Below are positions 1 to 5,783 of a stretch of 5,783 nucleotides of DNA, one piece after another. Source of the DNA: Pseudomonadota bacterium. GTDB taxonomy: Bacteria; Pseudomonadota; Gammaproteobacteria; Steroidobacterales; Woeseiaceae. A program made the position numbers and the translations under genes. The notes beneath the pieces are model-generated. The model was not told the DNA's origin, did no database searches, and worked only from the letters and a program-made list of their open reading frames with translations. The stretch lies in contig JADFGH010000162.1 of assembly GCA_022567775.1 (NCBI GenBank), positions 1-5,783 of the forward strand, in the 5' to 3' direction. Within the stretch, counting starts at the first letter, position 1; each line of letters opens with the position of its first letter.

Positions 1-2
1 AT

Positions 3-935
3 GGGCTGACTGTCGGTGACGTACAGGACGTCATCCAAAGTGCAATTGGCGGCATGAACATAACCTGGACCGTGGAAGGGCTGGAGCGTTATCCGGTCAA
101 TCTGCGGTATCCGCGGGAGTTGCGTGATGACTTCGAGACTCTGAAACGCGTACTGATTCCGACACCGACCGGCGCCCAGATACCGCTGGGGATGGTCGCG
201 GATCTCGAGTACAACCGCGGACCGCCGGTCATCAAGAGTGAGGATGCACGTCCGAATGCCTGGATCTATGTCGACCTTAAGACTTCGGACATCGGTGGAT
301 TCGTGACCAAGGCGAAGCAAGTTCTGGAGGCGATGGTTGACGTGCCGGCAGGTTACACCATTGTCTGGTCGGGTCAGTTCGAATACATGGAACGGGCCGC
401 AAAGCGCTTGAGTATCGTTGCGCCGGTAACCTTGTTGATCATATTTCTGTTGCTGTATTTCAACTTCCGCAACATCACCGAACCTGTGGTGGTGATGTTG
501 TCGATACCCTTCGGGCTGATTGGCGGCATCTGGCTGATTTACATGAACGACTACAACATGTCAGTGGCCGTGGCGGTCGGATTCATTGCGCTGGCGGGAA
601 TGGCCGCGGAAATCGGTGTGCTGGTCTTGAGTTTCATCGACATGGAGATCGCCAAGCGCCGTGCGGCCAGCACCACCAGACTGTCCGTCGAGGAGATCAA
701 GGATGGGGTGCTATCGGCGACTTCAAGGCGGGTGCGGCCCATTGCGATGACGGCCATATCTACGATGGCGGGGCTGGTGCCCATCATGTTGAGCAGCGCA
801 ACCGGATCGGATGTCACTCACCGCATTGCCGCGCCCATGCTGGGCGGGATGCTGACGGTGCTGATTCTCAATCTCCTGGTGTTACCGGTGATTTATAGCC
901 TGGTATTGCAGTTCCAGGAGAGGGGGCTGAAGTAA
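3..935 (+). CDS. cusA: CusA/CzcA-family RND heavy-metal efflux pump, C-terminal part (5' end outside window)
   Basis: This is the last 310 residues of an inner-membrane RND pump that, in this family, drives Cu(I)/Ag(I) from the periplasm through a CusB/CusC-type partner set using proton flow. The frame is open from the window edge, so the ATG at 54 is internal; family members run about 1,040 residues. Visible landmarks are the segment GLTVGDVQDVIQSAIGGMN at the edge, then TVEGLERYPVNLRYP, ARPNAWIYVD and SGQFEYMERA from the periplasmic domain. Hydrophobic helices follow at about fragment residues 137-155, 160-178, 187-211, 247-265 and 278-302, including GFIALAGMAAEIGV. RIAAPMLGGM near the end is typical of CusA/SilA. 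The similarity to E. coli CusA, recalled from memory, favours monovalent copper/silver over the divalent CzcA branch. The stop is followed after 14 bases by the next gene, so the two are probably cotranscribed. Confidence 0.95.
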   Translation, partial: GLTVGDVQDVIQSAIGGMNITWTVEGLERYPVNLRYPRELRDDFETLKRVLIPTPTGAQIPLGMVADLEYNRGPPVIKSEDARPNAWIYVDLKTSDIGGFVTKAKQVLEAMVDVPAGYTIVWSGQFEYMERAAKRLSIVAPVTLLIIFLLLYFNFRNITEPVVVMLSIPFGLIGGIWLIYMNDYNMSVAVAVGFIALAGMAAEIGVLVLSFIDMEIAKRRAASTTRLSVEEIKDGVLSATSRRVRPIAMTAISTMAGLVPIMLSSATGSDVTHRIAAPMLGGMLTVLILNLLVLPVIYSLVLQFQERGLK

Positions 936-949
936 ATGAGGAGTTTCAC

Positions 950-1219
950 GTGTTGAACTGGAAAGTTGTTTGTTTATCGCTCGGCCTCTGGGCCGCAATG
1001 TCGTTTATCGTGTGCGTTGCCTGGGGACTGGTGACGCCGGAAAGCCTGCATATGCACGCGTTCCTGGAGCAGATTCTCCCTGGATTCGAATGGTTGACGT
1101 GGTGGGCGTTTCTGCTGGGTCTGGTCGAGAGTTTTCTGTTTGGGATCTATACAGGCGCGGTGTTTGTACCCATCCATAACGCCGTGAACCGGCGGTGGGG
1201 TAGACCGCCGGTCCGGTAA
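950..1219 (+). CDS. small two-helix membrane protein, DUF5676-like
   Basis: This 89-residue protein starts at GTG, chosen because GAGGAG at 938-943 lies six bases upstream and no better start is present. It has one hydrophobic segment at about residues 5-27 and a second at about 50-75, joined by a loop containing HMH (34-36). The tail is basic (NRRWGR). Length, two-helix layout and the second-helix Gly pattern (LLGLVESFLFGIYTGAVF) resemble the DUF5676 family of unknown function, often found beside copper ATPases and RND pumps. That assignment is from memory and tentative. It follows the RND pump by 14 bases and precedes the Cu-ATPase by 66, so a role with one of those transporters is an inference from position. 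No catalytic motif is visible. Confidence 0.8.
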   Translation: MLNWKVVCLSLGLWAAMSFIVCVAWGLVTPESLHMHAFLEQILPGFEWLTWWAFLLGLVESFLFGIYTGAVFVPIHNAVNRRWGRPPVR

Positions 1220-1238
1220 GCTGCAGGTGACCGGTCCC

Positions 1239-1269
1239 AATACCTTCTGATGCCGGGAAGGGTTAGGCT
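1239..1269 (+). promoter_or_regulatory. possible CueR-like (MerR-family) promoter/operator for the copper ATPase
   Basis: CCTTC (1243-1247) and GAAGG (1257-1261) form a perfect 5-bp dyad separated by 9 bases. This is the arm sequence and spacing I recall for CueR operators of enterobacterial copA promoters. The dyad lies in a 19-base spacer between a weak -35 (AATACC, 1239-1244) and a weak -10 (TAGGCT, 1264-1269); a 19-base spacer is the hallmark of MerR-type promoters. Against it, transcription would start near 1276, leaving only about 10 bases of leader and cutting into the ribosome binding site. No cueR gene is in the window. Confidence 0.4.
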
Positions 1270-1273
1270 TGTC

Positions 1274-1279
1274 GGAGGA
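1274..1279 (+). promoter_or_regulatory. ribosome binding site fixing the ATPase start
   Basis: GGAGGA sits six bases before the ATG at 1286. The in-frame ATG at 1250, 12 codons earlier, has no comparable site and overlaps the promoter dyad, so the later start is preferred. Confidence 0.8.
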
Positions 1280-1285
1280 AACGAG

Positions 1286-3601
1286 ATGAAAAACCAACAA
1301 GAACATTCCTGCCACCATGAGCATGCAGGCGAATCGCATGGCGAAACGGTAACGCCACCGGCCGCGAGCAGATCAGGCCAATGGATTTGTCCGATGTGTC
1401 CCGAGGTCGACTCCGCGCAGGCAGGTGCTTGTCCAAGCTGCGGCATGGCGCTCGAGCGCGCCATCGTTGCCGCGCCGGTGCAGCAATATACCTGCCCGAT
1501 GCATCCGGAAATCCTGCAGGATGAGCCCGGCGACTGTCCCATTTGCGGCATGGCGCTGGAGCCGGTGCTGGTGACCGAGGTCGAGGAGGACAACAGCGAG
1601 CTGATCGATATGACACGGCGCTTCTGGGTGAGCTTATGCTTCGCCGTGCCGGTCTTTATTATTGCCATGGGTGACCTGCTGCCGGGTGAGCCGGTGAGTG
1701 CGGTGCTGTCCAGTGCCGTTCGTCCCTGGCTCGAACTGCTGCTGGCGAGCCCCGTCGTGTTGTGGGGCGCGTGGCCGTTTTTCGTACGGGGCTGGCGATC
1801 ACTCGTGACGCGTAATCTGAACATGTTCACCTTGATCGGCATCGGAGTCGCTGTTGCATACGGGTACAGCGTCGTTGCCGTCATGTTGCCGGATCTTTTC
1901 CCGGATGCATTTCGCGACAGCGGTGGTCATGTCGCGGTGTATTTCGAAGCAGCCGCAGTCATCGTGACGCTGGTCTTGCTCGGCCAGGTGCTGGAGCTTC
2001 GCGCGCGCAGCCAGACCGGTGCGGCAATCAGGGCATTGCTCGGCTTAGCGCCAAAGACGGCGCGCCGGGTGTCATCGTCCGGCGACGAGGAGGATGTCCC
2101 GATCGAATCCATTCAGCCGGGCGATCGCCTGCGCATCCGCCCCGGGGAAAAGGTTCCGGTCGATGGCCGTGTGGTTGAAGGTCACAGTTCAGTCGACGAG
2201 TCCATGGTGACCGGTGAACCGCTGCCCGTAGAGAAGCAGGCCGACGACAAACTGGTGGGTGGCACGGTGAACGGTACCGGCACGCTCGTCATGCAGGCCG
2301 AGAAAGTCGGTGCCGATACGCTGCTTGCGCGCATTGTGCAAATGGTTGCGGAAGCGCAACGCAGCCGGGCACCCATCCAGAAGCTGGCCGATACCGTCGC
2401 GGGTTACTTTGTACCGGCCGTCGTCATGATTGCGATACTCACTTTTATTGTCTGGAGTATCTGGGGTCCGCAACCGAGTATGAGCTATGCGCTCATCAAC
2501 GCGATTGCGGTGCTGATCATCGCCTGTCCGTGTGCGCTGGGCCTTGCGACGCCAATTTCCATCATGGTGGCTACCGGACGAGGCGCCAGCATGGGCGTGC
2601 TGTTCAGGAATGCAGAAGCGGTTGAGCTAATGCGCAAGGTCGACACACTGGTTGTCGATAAGACCGGTACGCTTACCCTCGGCAAGCCGCAAGTCGTGGG
2701 TGTGTCTTGCGCTGAGGGCTGGGACCAACCCTCTTTGCTGAGAATTGTGGCCAGTCTCGAGCGGGGTAGTGAACATCCCTTGTCTGCCGCCATCGTTTCG
2801 TATGCCGAAAAGCAAGGCATCGAGTTGACGGATGTGCAGGACTTCGAATCCGTTACGGGGAAGGGAGTGACAGGCAGTGTGGACGGTCACAGAACGGCCA
2901 TCGGTAATGCGGCAATGTTGACGGACCTGAACGTTGACCCGGGCGTGTTGGCGCAACAGGCGGATGAACGGCGGGCGCAGGGCGAAACAGCGATGTTCGT
3001 GGTGGTTGATGAGGATGTCGCGGGATTTATCAGCGTCGCCGACCCGATAAAAGCATCGACGGCCGACGCGATCCGCCGGCTGCACGCGGACAACGTATCG
3101 ATCGTCATGCTGACCGGGGACAATGAGAAAACGGCGAACGCCGTTGCGCAGCGTCTGGGACTCGAGCAAGTGATAGCCGATGTCCTGCCGGAGCAGAAAG
3201 TGGCTGTCGTGAAAGACCTGCAGGCGGATGGTCATGTCGTCGCGATGGCAGGCGACGGCGTGAATGATGCACCTGCCCTGGCACAGGCGCAGGTCGGTAT
3301 TGCGATGGGTACCGGTACAGATGTCGCCATGGAGAGCGCGACGGTGACGTTAGTGAAAGGTGATCTCCGCGGTATTGCGACTGCCCGGGCCCTGAGTCGT
3401 GCCACGATGAAGAACATTCGGCAAAATCTCTTTTTTGCGTTTGCCTATAACGCGCTGGGCATACCCATCGCTGCCGGTGTTTTGTATCCCGTGTTCGGGT
3501 TGTTACTCAGTCCAATGATCGCGGCCGCAGCGATGTCATTGAGCTCGGTGTCTGTGATCAGCAATGCGCTGCGGCTGCGACGAGTCGGGCTTGAGAATTG
3601 A
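1286..3601 (+). CDS. copA: Cu(I)-exporting P1B-type ATPase with two heavy-metal-binding modules
   Basis: This 771-residue inner-membrane ATPase exports Cu(I) from the cytoplasm at the cost of ATP. The N terminus is His-rich (HSCHHEH, residues 7-13). Two related Cys modules follow at about 34-57 (Cys35, 38, 49, 52) and 69-93 (CPMHPE with Cys70, then Cys84, 87). They are of the 'heavy metal binding domain' type, not the classic HMA domain with GMxCxxC. Four helices lie at about 113-236. The actuator domain carries TGE (309-311), the ion-path helix CPC (414-416), and the phosphorylation site DKTGT (458-462). The nucleotide domain has SEHP (495-498), followed by TGDN (610-613) and GDGVNDAP (656-663). 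YN (721-722) and MSLSS (750-754) in the last two helices are the P1B-1 copper/silver signature. Every catalytic motif is intact. A possible CueR-type promoter lies just upstream. Confidence 0.97.
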   Translation: MKNQQEHSCHHEHAGESHGETVTPPAASRSGQWICPMCPEVDSAQAGACPSCGMALERAIVAAPVQQYTCPMHPEILQDEPGDCPICGMALEPVLVTEVEEDNSELIDMTRRFWVSLCFAVPVFIIAMGDLLPGEPVSAVLSSAVRPWLELLLASPVVLWGAWPFFVRGWRSLVTRNLNMFTLIGIGVAVAYGYSVVAVMLPDLFPDAFRDSGGHVAVYFEAAAVIVTLVLLGQVLELRARSQTGAAIRALLGLAPKTARRVSSSGDEEDVPIESIQPGDRLRIRPGEKVPVDGRVVEGHSSVDESMVTGEPLPVEKQADDKLVGGTVNGTGTLVMQAEKVGADTLLARIVQMVAEAQRSRAPIQKLADTVAGYFVPAVVMIAILTFIVWSIWGPQPSMSYALINAIAVLIIACPCALGLATPISIMVATGRGASMGVLFRNAEAVELMRKVDTLVVDKTGTLTLGKPQVVGVSCAEGWDQPSLLRIVASLERGSEHPLSAAIVSYAEKQGIELTDVQDFESVTGKGVTGSVDGHRTAIGNAAMLTDLNVDPGVLAQQADERRAQGETAMFVVVDEDVAGFISVADPIKASTADAIRRLHADNVSIVMLTGDNEKTANAVAQRLGLEQVIADVLPEQKVAVVKDLQADGHVVAMAGDGVNDAPALAQAQVGIAMGTGTDVAMESATVTLVKGDLRGIATARALSRATMKNIRQNLFFAFAYNALGIPIAAGVLYPVFGLLLSPMIAAAAMSLSSVSVISNALRLRRVGLEN

Positions 3602-3609
3602 GCCTGTGG

Positions 3610-3638
3610 CTGACGGGCTGATCGTCACTCTGTAATAT
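3610..3638 (+). promoter_or_regulatory. candidate sigma-70 promoter for the CxxC membrane protein
   Basis: CTGACG (3610-3615) and TAATAT (3633-3638) match the -35 and -10 consensus at four of six bases each, with an ideal 17-base spacer. Transcription would begin near 3645, just before the ribosome binding site GGAGG (3651-3655) of the gene starting at 3664. This suggests a unit separate from the ATPase. It was judged by eye only. Confidence 0.45.
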
Positions 3639-3663
3639 CCAAATCCTTATGGAGGTCAGAAAG

Positions 3664-3912
3664 ATGAGCGGCCGTAGATTGAAGTGTTTGTTCTGCCGCA
3701 TGCGCAATCCACATCGCTGGTTGGGTATCCCGCTATGTTATATATGTCGTGATCAGTTGTATGACTTCCTTTGGGTCAGCCTGGTGCAGACCCTCGTCTG
3801 GATGTTTGGCGGCATTGATGACTGGCTTTTCGTAATCAATGAAGCGCTATTGTTCTTCGTACTCATATTCGTCAAGCACCGGGTGCCAGCGCCCTGGGAA
3901 AGCCGGCCGTAG
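3664..3912 (+). CDS. unrecognised small membrane protein with two CxxC pairs
   Basis: This 82-residue protein is not recognised. The start at 3664 is chosen over the ATG at 3649 because GGAGG at 3651-3655 lies eight bases before 3664 and inside the longer reading. The basic N-terminal part carries two Cys pairs, C8-x2-C11 and C25-x2-C28, a layout like a small zinc ribbon or other metal knuckle. Two hydrophobic stretches follow at about residues 33-49 and 54-70, and the protein ends KHRVPAPWE. By the positive-inside rule the Cys pairs and the tail probably face the cytoplasm. A degraded second copy follows at 4014-4260, and the conserved C-terminal half of that copy supports this being a real gene. 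Its place behind a Cu-ATPase suggests a metal-linked role, such as a copper sensor or chaperone docking protein, but this is inferred from context only. Confidence 0.75.
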   Translation: MSGRRLKCLFCRMRNPHRWLGIPLCYICRDQLYDFLWVSLVQTLVWMFGGIDDWLFVINEALLFFVLIFVKHRVPAPWESRP

Positions 3913-4013
3913 TCTCCTGTCGCGTTATAAGAGTATCCACATTAACAAACAGAGTGGCGTAAAAACGTGGTGTCACCTTACGATTGCCACTGTTGCAGCG
4001 GCAATTTTCCGCC

Positions 4014-4260
4014 ATGAAGTACACCGATTTTGTCGTCGCAGTGAACCGGGGCAGGGTGACGGATATTTTCGTCTGTTCAAGACACTGTGGGATCACATCC
4101 CGGGCGCCATTATGATTTCTTCTGGGTAAGCCTGGTGCAAACATCTATTTGGCTACTCGGTGGTATCGACGGCTGGTTTTTTGTCATCGATGAAATTCTC
4201 CTCTTCCTGGTGCTCGTTACAGTGAAACATCGCATACCGACGCCGTGGGAGCAGCGGTGA
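4014..4260 (+). pseudogene. decayed tandem copy of the CxxC membrane protein (frameshifted)
   Basis: The end of this stretch (4111-4260) reads YDFFWVSLVQTSIWLLGG and onward to KHRIPTPWEQR, then stop. It aligns without gaps to the C-terminal half of the gene at 3664-3912, with 34 of 49 residues identical by my count. The N-terminal half continues in a different frame: from 4019, VHRFCRRSEPGQGDG aligns with LKCLFCRMRNPHRWLG of the intact copy. No single frame joins the halves, because the upstream frame runs into a stop at 4127-4129 and the downstream frame has one at 4057-4059. At least one frameshift is required, and small indels around the second Cys pair (4074-4090) suggest more. The first Cys appears replaced by His. 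A GTG at 4087 could still give a 57-residue protein with both helices but no Cys pairs, so residual function or a sequencing error cannot be ruled out. Confidence 0.7.
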
Positions 4261-4326
4261 CAGGGAGCAAATGGCACGGAATAATGTGGCCTGGAGGAAC
4301 TCCGCGCAGGCCTCAGCGGTCAATAA

Positions 4327-4355
4327 TTGTCTTGATGCCCGGAAAGGTCTAATGT
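4327..4355 (+). promoter_or_regulatory. weak promoter candidate before the Cys/His-rich protein
   Basis: TTGTCT (4327-4332) and TAATGT (4350-4355) are spaced by 17 bases. The spacer holds GATGCCCGGAAAGGT, close to GATGCCGGGAAGGGT in the ATPase promoter region, but its left arm does not make a good dyad. Transcription would start almost at the ATG at 4363, implying a very short or absent leader. This would fit the lack of a well-placed ribosome binding site. Confidence 0.25.
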
Positions 4356-4362
4356 TAAACCT

Positions 4363-4746
4363 ATGAGATCAGTGTGCAGACACATAATTTACGTACTGTT
4401 GTGCGCTTTTTCCATGTCGTCGGTAGCGAGTTCCATCGTGCCTTGCGTAACAGACCTCGGCCAGGCACCCAATCAGGAATCGATCGTTGATATCGCGCAC
4501 GAGGGCCACATGACCGGACACCACGATTTCGCATCGCAGAAAGATGATTCGATATCCGATGATTGTTCATGCTGTGATGATTGCGCGTCAATGTGCCCGT
4601 CGGTCGGCGGTAACCTGATCGCCATAACATCGCAAAACTTCATTCCTTCTTTTTCGGTTAGCGATCAGAGCAGAATTTTGCCTGACCTGATTCACGACTC
4701 TCCCACTCCCAATCCCCTCTTCCGACCTCCCATTTCAGTTAGCTAG
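4363..4746 (+). CDS. small exported Cys/His-rich protein, probable periplasmic metal binder
   Basis: This 127-residue protein has a plausible Sec signal peptide: basic MRSVCRH, hydrophobic core at about 8-17, and likely cleavage near SVA-SS (residues 20-24). The mature part has a His cluster (H46, H49, H53, H54, with M50) and an acidic Cys cluster, DDCSCCDDCASMC, at 67-78 (C68, C70, C71, C74, C78). It ends with PLFRPPIS. This pattern resembles the small, poorly conserved exported proteins often encoded beside copper/heavy-metal efflux operons in proteobacteria (CzcI- or DUF2946-like in style), but I do not recognise the exact family. Binding of Cu(I) by the thiols and His/Met is inferred from composition. 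The start is uncertain: GGAAAGG at 4341-4347 is 15 bases away, too far for a normal ribosome binding site. A GTG at 4372 would lose only three residues. Confidence 0.75.
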   Translation: MRSVCRHIIYVLLCAFSMSSVASSIVPCVTDLGQAPNQESIVDIAHEGHMTGHHDFASQKDDSISDDCSCCDDCASMCPSVGGNLIAITSQNFIPSFSVSDQSRILPDLIHDSPTPNPLFRPPISVS

Positions 4747-4869
4747 CGGAGCGTTGTAGAGCGCTCGCGGACCGGTACAAATGTTTCCGGCCGCGTCGAG
4801 CTGAACTCTCAGTGCGTCCATTGTAATTTCTGCGTCCGGCAGCTGCTGAATGCGAACAACAAAGTATCG

Positions 4870-5559
4870 ATGAGATTTGCTATGAAAACATTAACCACAC
4901 TGATCATTGCCGTAGTCATTGCCTTGCTCGGTATCGTCAGCTACGCCTATTCCGGTTTGTACGATGTCAGCGCGAGTTCCCCGCACAGCGGCGTGCTTGA
5001 CTGGTTGCTATCAACGACTTCGCACGCATCGATCGAACGTCGGGCAAGTGAAATCGAGGTGCCCGAACTCGACAACGACGATCTCGTGCTCGCCGGCATC
5101 AACGATTTCAACTCAATGTGCACCGGCTGCCACGGCGCGCCAGGTAAGGACCCAGAGGCCATGGGTCAGGGGCTGAATCCGCCCGCGCCCGATCTTGCGG
5201 AGGAGGCGGCCGAATTGACGCCGGCCGAGCTTTTCTGGGTCACCAAGAACGGCATAAGGATGACTGGCATGCCGGCGTGGGGTGCAACGCATGACGACGA
5301 GTCGATCTGGCCGCTGGTTGCATTCATGACCCGGCTGCCCGGGCTGGACGCACCTGCATACCAGGAGCTGCTTGCCTCTGCCGAAGGCAAAGGGCATCAC
5401 GCACCGGATGCGGCAGGCGAACAACATAGCTACTGCGACGACGAGGTGTCAACCGGCGCTGAATTACACGGTCACGAAGATGGCACGGAGCATGTCCACG
5501 AAGAGGCTGCGGAGCCCGAAGTGGCGCCTGAGCACGATCACAGCACGCACGAGCATTAG
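4870..5559 (+). CDS. membrane-anchored monohaem cytochrome c with His-rich C-terminal tail
   Basis: This 229-residue protein has an N-terminal hydrophobic segment (about 6-28) that could be an uncleaved anchor or a signal peptide, placing the rest in the periplasm. The segment YSGLYDVSASSPHS then leads to the haem site CTGCH (84-88) and a likely axial Met in MTGMPAW (M131 or M134), followed by the final class-I-type helix (about 143-156). Such single-haem proteins carry electrons; the partner is not evident. After about residue 172 comes a low-complexity tail to 229 with 11 His, one Cys and many Glu/Asp, ending HDHSTHEH. The tail looks like a metal-binding extension on an otherwise ordinary cytochrome. 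The start is ambiguous: ATG 4870 has no ribosome binding site and ATG 4882 (M-K-T) has only a weak GAG, though it gives a more typical N terminus. The position before a probable multicopper oxidase suggests a role in copper oxidation or detoxification, which is inferred. Confidence 0.9.
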   Translation: MRFAMKTLTTLIIAVVIALLGIVSYAYSGLYDVSASSPHSGVLDWLLSTTSHASIERRASEIEVPELDNDDLVLAGINDFNSMCTGCHGAPGKDPEAMGQGLNPPAPDLAEEAAELTPAELFWVTKNGIRMTGMPAWGATHDDESIWPLVAFMTRLPGLDAPAYQELLASAEGKGHHAPDAAGEQHSYCDDEVSTGAELHGHEDGTEHVHEEAAEPEVAPEHDHSTHEH

Positions 5560-5579
5560 CCCGGTATGACACAAACATC

Positions 5580-5783
5580 ATGGAAAATCGACAGCGAATA
5601 GTCTTGCCGACAGATTCCCTGCGGCTGTCGCGCCGGCGATTTGTGACCGGCGTAACGGCCGGCGGCGCACTGGACATCAAAGAGCTGGGCGTCAACAACA
5701 AAGACATGGATTTTGCCAACCTTCAGGATATGGCAAGGACGGCGGTGGCACTGCAGTATAAATTCCCGTTACCATTACTCAGC
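5580..5783 (+). CDS. Tat leader of a CopA/PcoA-type multicopper oxidase joined to an unrelated, portal-like sequence (3' end outside window)
   Basis: The frame is open from ATG 5580 to the window edge (68 codons). Residues 1-31 end in LSRRRFVTGVTAGGAL, a twin-arginine leader very like those of CopA/PcoA periplasmic multicopper oxidases, which oxidise Cu(I) and belong in this neighbourhood. After residue 31 the expected hydrophobic core and Ala-x-Ala site do not appear. From about 5673 the protein becomes DIKELGVNNKDMDFANLQ, polar and charged, ending in KFPLPLLS. This second part reminds me of the C-terminal core of HK97-type phage portal proteins, a resemblance from memory that needs a search. 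As it stands the product is not a working oxidase. It is either a disrupted gene or an assembly join near a contig end. No clear ribosome binding site is present; the short frame from ATG 5566 stops after 11 codons. Confidence 0.6.
   Translation, partial: MENRQRIVLPTDSLRLSRRRFVTGVTAGGALDIKELGVNNKDMDFANLQDMARTAVALQYKFPLPLLS

Noticed and set aside
1213..1234. CCGGT...ACCGG inverted repeat overlapping the stop of the small membrane protein
   Set aside because: Only five pairs with a 12-base loop and no T-run; expected by chance in GC-rich sequence.
1286..1325. His/Cys-rich start of the ATPase as a separate small metallochaperone
   Set aside because: It is in frame and continuous with the Cys modules and ATPase, with one ribosome binding site and no internal stop.
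1147..1884. 245-residue minus-strand open frame opposite the ATPase
   Set aside because: Low-complexity Ser/Thr/Pro-rich translation with no motif, antisense to a gene with every P-type ATPase motif; a shadow of GC-rich codon use.
3839..4129. 96-residue open frame overlapping the end of the CxxC gene
   Set aside because: Its first part is out of frame with the real gene at 3664-3912, and its later part (VHRFCRRSEPG...) is the frameshifted N-terminal half of the decayed copy, not a separate gene.
4288..4312. GGCCTG...CAGGCC hairpin with an inner GAG/CTC stem, downstream of the decayed copy, as a terminator
   Set aside because: The stem is decent but no run of T follows (next bases TCAGCGGTCAA), so it is not a convincing intrinsic terminator.
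4749..4769. GAGCG/CGCTC hairpin after the Cys/His-rich gene
   Set aside because: Short stem without a T-tract; not supportable as a terminator.
4755..4782. Promoter for the cytochrome gene (TTGTAG, 16 bases, TACAAA)
   Set aside because: The -35 matches only three of six bases and the site lies about 90 bases from the start codon; too weak to list.
5324..5719. Minus-strand 131-residue open frame across the cytochrome tail and the right-edge gene
   Set aside because: Arg/Ser/Pro-rich antisense shadow; the plus strand has the CxxCH cytochrome and a Tat leader.

Overview
The window is a copper/silver (heavy-metal) resistance and handling cluster from a fairly GC-rich proteobacterium, most likely a gammaproteobacterium. 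That placement is an inference from protein style and codon use, with no marker gene to confirm it. All genes read on the + strand, and both window ends cut through genes.

Layout. 3-935: C-terminal part of a CusA/CzcA-family RND efflux pump. 950-1219: small two-helix membrane protein resembling the DUF5676 type, 14 bases after the pump. 1286-3601: complete Cu(I) P1B-type ATPase with a His-rich N terminus and two Cys-rich heavy-metal-binding modules. A CueR-like dyad promoter candidate lies just upstream of it. 3664-3912: unrecognised small membrane protein with two CxxC pairs. 4014-4260: a decayed, frameshifted tandem copy of that gene. 4363-4746: small exported Cys/His-rich protein. 4870-5559: membrane-anchored monohaem cytochrome c with a His-rich tail. 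5580-5783: start of a Tat-exported protein whose leader looks like the CopA/PcoA multicopper oxidase. It switches abruptly at about 5673 into a sequence that resembles a phage portal protein.

How the genes fit together (inference). The ATPase would move Cu(I) from cytoplasm to periplasm, and the RND pump would carry it from the periplasm out of the cell. The exported Cys/His protein, the His-tailed cytochrome and the expected multicopper oxidase would buffer or oxidise periplasmic copper. The two-CxxC membrane protein is an uncharacterised member of the set.

The points most worth a second look are the chimeric reading frame at the right edge (real insertion or assembly chimera), the duplicated and decayed CxxC membrane protein, and the His-rich tail on the cytochrome. 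No tRNA, rRNA, CRISPR array, insertion sequence or convincing intrinsic terminator was seen.
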